In this document: positions 58,490-64,000 of the stretch, piece after piece | Layout of the letters: each line of letters begins with the position of its first letter | Position numbering within the stretch: position 1 is the first letter of the stretch | NCBI RefSeq assembly: GCF_030272615.1 | Contig: NC_081408.1 | Coordinates: 767,903,330 to 767,967,329 of the forward strand | Direction: 5' to 3' | Source: Cryptomeria japonica | Taxonomy: Eukaryota > Streptophyta > Pinopsida > Cupressales > Cupressaceae | DNA: 64,000 bases | Notes under the pieces: generated by a model | The model's input: the letters and a program-made list of their open reading frames with translations, nothing else | Database searches by the model: none | Told to the model about the DNA's origin: nothing | Translations under genes and position numbers: made by a program

Positions 58490-58539
58490 ATAGCCCCATT
58501 AATCAATTCGGTTTTTGAATATAACCAACTTTGCAGGTA

Positions 58540-58815
58540 TGCGGGAAACGAGAATCAATGCATAGGGAATCTGTCTTAGTGCATTTGGTTAACATTTCAG
58601 CGCATCCAGTATATTGTTTAGTGCGTTGGACTCATTTCTTAGCGTGTAGGAGCCCTTCCTTAGCGCATAGAGTTTTTAGTCTTTCCTATAGCTTTCAACG
58701 TGGGAATTTAACAGTCCAGCGCATTTGGCAAACATCTTAGCGCGTCAGTTTTGTTTGATAGCGCATTCGGGGCATTCTGTAGGGCATACAGTGTATTTTG
58801 TAGTGCATCACAGAC
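58540..58815 (+). repeat. TAGCGCAT motif array in the leader
   Basis: About ten loosely spaced motifs (TTAGCGCATAG, CAGCGCATTTGG, TAGCGCGTCAG, TAGTGCATC) over 275 bp. It is the inverse complement of the GCGCTA arrays in the three modules. Confidence 0.75.
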
Positions 58816-59784
58816 AAAGGACAAGAAATAATTTATTACAGAGACCTTGAGAATTAGACTTGTGGAAGTCCACAAAACCATTCTTTTGCTAACTGATTAA
58901 CTGTTGTTTTGCAGATTACTAACGGTTTAATTGTAGGTTTGGAGCCTATTTTATTTAGACTAGAATTAAAGTAGTTTGAATTTTACTAAATTTTCTAAGT
59001 TAGTTAAGATTAAAAATCCTTTCATTTCTTGTTTAACTAAAAATTGAACTCACATTTCATTTTGGTCACCTAAAAAGAACAACAACAAGAATCTTTCTTG
59101 CTTTCTTAGGAGCAAATTTTCATCTGGGCATTTAAAAGGAACCAACAAACTTTCATTTTTGCAAAGGAGCTTTAAAAAGAACCTCACCGTCCTTTGGTGT
59201 TTAAAAGGATCAACTTTGATTTTTGCAAGAAAAAAGAATCTCACTTGTCCAATTTTATTCCCAGTTAAAGAGGGAAGTTCTTCCCCTTTTGTCGATTTCT
59301 TTTGTTGACCAAAAATTGAAATTTTTGCTTTGTTAACGAGGTTTCTTTACTAGAATAGACAATCATTGATTTGAGGAAATAAAATAAACACCATGTTTTT
59401 GTGGAACAATATCTCCACGTAGGCTTTAACAAATCATTGCTATAAAAGGCTAAAAAGAACACTTGTGTGCTTTGCTTCAAAAGTGGAAGGTATATTCTCT
59501 CCCCTTAACTGGGTGATCAAAAGGCCAAACCACTCTTACGCTTTTAGTGTTTTTAAGCATTAAATCCTTTAGCAGGCCTACCCTGCCAAGGAGTTAACAA
59601 CTCTTAAAGCCATTCTTTGGCTGGTGTGAGGGGAACGACCTAAGTGGGGAATGACTTTGAAGCCAAGTGTTCCAACCCATTATAATCAAAACTGGAAAGT
59701 GACGAAAGTCCTTTTCAACGGTTGTGTGCAGTGATTAGCCTTCCCCCAGTATCTTTACGATACCTAAAGTCTTTGTTCTAAAGG

Positions 59785-59991
59785 TTGGGAAGCCTCCTGA
59801 GGGAGTTTATCACTGACAACAGAACAAGAAGCCTGATTACGAACTTTAGCATTAGAAACTTTGAGCCAAGTCAGTATCCAAACATTTGCAGTATCATAGT
59901 GCAAGGGTGGGGAAGAATCCACCCCCAAGATTACTCACCATATATGTCCCAAGATAACTACTCAATTATGAAGCAATTCACTTTGAGTTAA
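59785..59991 (+). CDS. Short ORF in gypsy leader, unknown
   Basis: 68 codons, ending NYSIMKQFTLS. It reads as protein-like in its second half (NFEPSQYPNICSIIVQGWG, then DYSPYMSQDNYS). I recognise no family. It could be a leader mini-ORF, the start of a gag gene or chance; the next 85 bp to the copia insertion offer no continuation. Confidence 0.25.
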   Translation: MGSLLREFITDNRTRSLITNFSIRNFEPSQYPNICSIIVQGWGRIHPQDYSPYMSQDNYSIMKQFTLS

Positions 59992-60076
59992 TTTCTGGCA
60001 AAGGGCAAAAAAATAGGCGCCCCCTAGGGGGTGACAATGGTTGTTTGAGCTGACGAAGTATCGAGACTAGTGAGCT

Positions 60077-61638
60077 TGTTGGCATTATGTGAACTGGTAT
60101 GAGGATATAATGATATGGTATGTTGTCATTGATGTCAATATGTGATATGAAGTGAACCGGTATGAGAAGAGAGAACCGACATATGTGTGAACCGGTATAT
60201 ATATATGCCAAAGTGAAGCGGTATATTTGTTCAAGGTGAACCGACACGCCAAGGTGAATCGACATGTAGTTATGGGAACCGGCACATGGAAGCATTGTAT
60301 GACTACTGGTTGGTAGGTAGTTTCCACTTCAGGGTTTCCAGTTTAAGCGCCTCAAGCCTATGTGACTCAATCGGTGATCTTTTGAGTGATGAGTTAGTAT
60401 GGTAACGGAGATTAGATCATGTTGCCACGTAAGCCCTATGCGCGTGAAGGATCTTGCATGAAGAAGACCATCCCTATCTACCTCGGGAATGTGCGAAGCT
60501 TGTAAACGGTGAAAACGCATGATGGATTATCAGCCGCCATGAAATCGGTGGTAAATGGACAATGGAGGAAATCTTGAGATTGGATCAAGAACTATTGCAT
60601 TTAATGCAGTATGCTCAACGGTCAGGATTGAACCATGTGAATTGCTTAACCTACAAGGTTTAGGGTTTAGGGTTTATGCTACCGACCTGTCTATTTCCTA
60701 TAAGGTCGATGTTGTGTTTCTTTCTAAGGTTGTTGGGAAAAGTTGTGTGTGTGTATCCAAGAGAAAGGATACGTGTTTCTTGCCAAACCAGAGGAGAGAA
60801 GTGATACCTGCAAAGTGTAAGTGCAAAAGGTGAAGAGGAGCTTAAGCAGATCTGCATTGGCATTGAGTGCTATCATCAGATCATTGTTATACCTGTTGAT
60901 CTTTAACCACTTCAACAGTTGTGAAATTCCTTAATAGGGTAGCCTTAACAGGCTTTCTGTAAATCCCTTAACAGAGTAACTTGAAGCTATTGAGTCAGTG
61001 AAGTCCTTTAGCTATTGAGTTCTTGAAATCCTCTAATAAGGTAACCTTTAACAAGGTTTAACCCTTAACTAGGTATTCTAGCCATCCCTTAACCGAGCGA
61101 TCTCTAACAGGATCGGTTCCTAGCAGAACCTATTGTAATGTCTTTAATAGGACAAGGCTCCTGACAGAGCAGACTTCCAAAGAGTTCAAAAACAAGCTTG
61201 TGGGTATTCATCCCCACCGTGGTTTTTCCCAGTTGGGTTTCCATGTGAAAAATATGTGTATCATGTGTGATGCTTTTATCTTGTGATGCTTTGTTATTGC
61301 CTGTTAAGAATATGATGGTTCTGTGTTTTATGCTTGTCAATAAAACATGTTGAACTAGCTGTTGTGAAGATATGATGATAGATTACCTGTTCATGCATAA
61401 GGGTAAAATGATAGTGTAGTTTTGAGTTGAGTGGAAAGCTAAGTGAGTAACCGGTTTTATGATTGCTTTAGTTGTTTTGGGTTTTATCGATTGCACTCTG
61501 TTTCAAACCGGTGTCACTGTTTGCCAATCATTTGGAGTATTTGTTGTTAAACCAGTTTAGGACTGTATTTTTGTCTATATTGATTCACCCCCCCCCTCAA
61601 AACCGGTTTGGTACTATTCATTCATCATTGAGTTATCA
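60077..61638 (+). repeat. Copia B 5' LTR
   Basis: 1,562 bp, TGTTGGCATT ... TTATCA. It has a GTGGTTTTTCCCAGTTGGG phrase near 61220 and TGATTCACCCCCCCCC near 61580, shared with copia A and the minus-strand LTR at 31902. The partner LTR lies outside the window. Confidence 0.82.
60658..60677 (+). promoter_or_regulatory. Telomere-like TTTAGGG repeats in the LTR
   Basis: GGTTTAGGGTTTAGGGTTTA, about two and a half plant telomere units. Short telo-boxes near plant transcription starts are known regulatory motifs; whether this one acts so is an inference. Confidence 0.5.
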
Positions 61639-61640
61639 AT

Positions 61641-61652
61641 TGGTATCAGAGC
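61641..61652 (+). other. Copia B primer-binding site
   Basis: TGGTATCAGAGC, perfect initiator-Met-tRNA type, two bases after the LTR. Confidence 0.88.
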
Positions 61653-61709
61653 ATCCTCCAGGTCCTCTGTGTTGTAAGCTTAACCGCTTGAGGGAAAGAT
61701 CCTGTTGTA

Positions 61710-64000
61710 ATGATGAAGAGGGAAGGTCCAAAGTTTAACAAAGAAAATTTTAGTATATGGAAAGACAGAATGAAGATATACATCAGAAGCATGGGTGCTC
61801 AACACTAGAGCTATGTTGAGAATCCCAATGTTGCCCCTACGGGTACTCTCACCGATGACCAAAAGAGAGAGAGATACAGGAGAATGGGCAAGTCATGGAA
61901 GCCCTAATTAGTAGTTTATCTGACATAGAGTTCGTTGATGTCCAAGATAAGGTAAATCCCAAAGAGGTATGGGATGCTCTTGAAATTATCAATGGAGGTG
62001 ATGAGCATGTAAAACAGGCTAAGGAAGAAAGCCTTAGAGGGAAGTTTGAAGACATGCGAATGGTTGAAGTTGAAACCATTCAACAGTATGGTATTAGAAT
62101 CAAAACTCTTGTCAGAGATATCAAGAGTGTAGGTCGTAAAATGGAAGATTCCACCATGGTAAGAAAAGTCCTGAGATCCCTATTACCGGTCTATGCAATA
62201 AGAGTTGTTGCTATTCAGGAGCTGAGATCAATAGATAAGACTAAGGTACCACTGGACTCCATCATTGCAAAGTTGACAGCCTACGAGCTAAATAGTTTTG
62301 ATGGCAGTGTTCAAAAGACTGAATCAGCTTTTAGAGCTTCTGTTGTACCATCCAGGAAAGGAAAAGAAGCAAGCACTAATGGTGAACCAAGATAGAGCAG
62401 AGTAATGGATGATGAGGAGTTTCTGATGGAATTTGAAGCTCTTCTTGCCAGGAAACTTCCAAAAGGAACCGGTAAATACAGAGGTAAGCTCCCTTTGAAA
62501 TGTTTTTCTTGTAACCAGATAGGACATATTGCTATGAATTGTCCTAATAGTGACAACAAGGATAAACTGGAAAGATTCAAGAAATTCAAAGGAGGAAACT
62601 GGAGAAACTATTTTGTTGCAGTTGATGAAGGTGTCACAGATGAGGAATCAAAAGATGAAGAGAATGAAGACATTGTGTTTGTTGCTGTAAAGGAAGATGT
62701 GTTAGACAAGAAGGCTCTTGTCTCCTACTTTGACAATTCTAATGAGTGGATTATTGACAGTGGTTGTTCTCACCATATGACTGGTGACCGGAGCAAGTTT
62801 CTGTCCTTGGAAGAGTATGATGGTGGTGTGGTTTGTTTTGGCAATGATGCACCATGTATGGTTAAAGGAAAAGGGTCCATCTCTCTGAATGGAAAGAGTA
62901 GTGTTGATAATGTGTATTGGGTTGATGGTCTCAGGCACAACCTTTTGAGTGTTGCTCAGCTAAATGATAGTGGTCTCACTCTGGAATTCAAGAATGGAGT
63001 GTGCAGAATTAAAAAAAATGATGGTGAATTGGTGGCCACCGGCATGCAGACCAAAGGTAACCTATTTCAGTTGAATGCAAATATAAGTACATGTCTTATG
63101 GCTAAATTTGATGATTGTTGGATATGGCATAGGAGACTCTACCATGTAAACTTTGATAACATTGTGAAGGCTAGTAAGATCAAGGCAGTTAGAGGGTTGT
63201 CGGTGCTAAGCAAACTGGATAATACCTTGTGCAGAGAGTGTCAATTGGGAAAAATGTCTTCCTCAACCTTTAAAGGTAAATCTTTCACTACTGGCAACTT
63301 GCTTGATCTTGTAGATACTTATTTGTGTGGTCCTATGAAAACTAGAAGTGTGCAGGGTGATAGGTACTTCATGATTCTCACTGATGACTGCTCAAGAATG
63401 ATGTGGGTCACATTCTTGAAAGACAAGTCTGAAGCCTTTATGAAGTTCAAATCTTTCAAAGCATTAGTGGAGAAGGAAAGCAGTAAAAGGATCAAGTGCC
63501 TCAGAATTGATTAAGGAGGGGAATTCACTTCCAGTGAATTCAATAAGTATTATGAAGAATTTGGCATCAAGTGGCCACTGTCTGCCCCCCGAACTCCACA
63601 GTAGAATGGCCTAGCAGAGAGGAATAACCGGACTATGGTTGAAGTAGATAGAACCATGTTGATTCAAGGAAAGGTAGCTCACACTTTTTGGAGAGAAGCA
63701 GTGAGCACTACAGTTTACACTATGAACCGGGTACTTATCAAGAAGGGTAAGGATAAAACTCCTTATGAGTATTGGATCGGTAAGACACCTGTTGTCAGCT
63801 ACTTTAGGGTATTTGGTAGCAAATGTTACATCAAGAGGAGTGAACATCAGGGTAAGTTTGAAGCTAAATGTGATGAGGGAATATTCCTAGGATATTCCAC
63901 CAAGAGCAAAGCTCTCAAGTGTTTCAACAATAGAACTCAGAGAATTATGGAAAGCATCAATGTGAGAGTTGATGAAACCTCTGAGAAACTGGAGGAAATC
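61710..64000 (+). pseudogene. Copia B gag-pol (partial at window edge)
   Basis: Starts MMKREGPKF. Gag, 61710-62560, ends with an intact zinc knuckle CFSCNQIGHIAMNC. Protease: WIIDSGCSHHMTGD near 62750. The integrase zinc region is WHRRLYHVNF near 63130 with a later CRECQLGK, where the first of the paired His/Cys positions reads Tyr. The integrase core has DTYLCGPM (63320), CLRID followed by TAA in place of a Gln codon at 63512, and NGLAERNN (63610) with catalytic Glu kept. The frame continues open to base 64000. Stops are at about 61807, 62393-62395, 63512-63514 and 63602-63604, and one frameshift is near 61880. From 61895 on the frame is constant, so this copy died recently. Confidence 0.92.

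Larger units (their letters stand above)
58490..60076 (+). other. Gypsy leader region
   Basis: Non-coding leader after the primer site, holding the AGCGCAT array (58540-58815), AT-rich text, and more balanced DNA with one short frame at 59785-59991. A perfect CCCCCTAGGGGG palindrome is at 60020-60031. It is interrupted at 60077 by copia B, so any gag-pol would lie beyond the window. Confidence 0.55.
60077..64000 (+). mobile_element. Ty1/copia retrotransposon B (3' half outside window)
   Basis: 5' LTR 60077-61638, primer site 61641-61652, and gag-pol from 61710 running off the window edge inside or after integrase. It is related to copia A (same LTR start TGTTGGCAT, same domain text) but much less decayed: one frameshift and four stops over the visible 2.3 kb. 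It is inserted in the gypsy leader. Confidence 0.92.

Noticed and set aside
60658-60677. True interstitial telomere
   Set aside because: Only about two and a half units inside an LTR; too short for a telomere relic.

Overview
The window is nuclear DNA from a large, repeat-rich seed-plant genome. The evidence is L1-type LINEs with a C-terminal RNase H, Ty1/copia elements with an initiator-Met-tRNA primer site, a Ty3/gypsy-type LTR beside antisense plant-mobile-domain genes, a Helitron remnant and a tRNA-type SINE, all in AT-rich filler. I see no intact host gene, rRNA or true tRNA gene. The bulk and nesting of decayed retroelements would fit a gymnosperm, but the species cannot be read from the sequence.

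Layout. 1-8289: AT-rich DNA with a GC-rich foldback (508-706), an LTR-like stretch with a short minisatellite (1386-2520), an unrecognised minus-strand pseudogene (3690-4930) and a minus-strand copia-type LTR with its primer site (6604-7028). 8290-13437: a 5'-truncated LINE, plus strand, ending in poly(A). 13438-17025: AT-rich DNA with a 0.6-kb purine tract and a minus-strand SINE (15878-16410) bounded by an 18-bp target duplication. 17042-24699: a full-length LINE with a perfect 16-bp target duplication. It starts with four 123-bp tRNA-like monomers carrying Pol III boxes and holds ORF1, ORF2 and a possible third ORF. 24716-28190: AT-rich, no gene. 28200-31730: a Helitron protein remnant split by a 2.27-kb non-autonomous LTR element (target duplication GATGA). 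31902-34599: LTR-like debris, probably including a minus-strand solo copia LTR. 34600-41926: a copia element, both LTRs visible, the right one truncated. 41927-44543: plus-strand coding debris of unknown family. 45960-50960: two minus-strand plant-mobile-domain pseudogenes with a 43-bp satellite between them. 50942-57562: a 2,209-bp module repeated three times in tandem. Each copy contains a purine tract and the first part of a gypsy LTR, and the third runs on into the complete LTR (56994-58467), a primer site and a leader. 60077 to the end: a younger copia element whose 3' half lies beyond the window.

How the parts relate. The LINE and the SINE end in the same TTACCGATC-poly(A) sequence, as expected if the SINE uses the LINE's reverse transcriptase. 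Both LINEs join ORF1 to ORF2 by an ATGA stop-start overlap. The mobile-domain genes run antisense to the gypsy LTR on its 3'-internal side, the arrangement of antisense extra ORFs in Tat-lineage gypsy elements. Most in-frame stops can be explained by C:G to T:A transitions, as expected of heavily methylated repeats.
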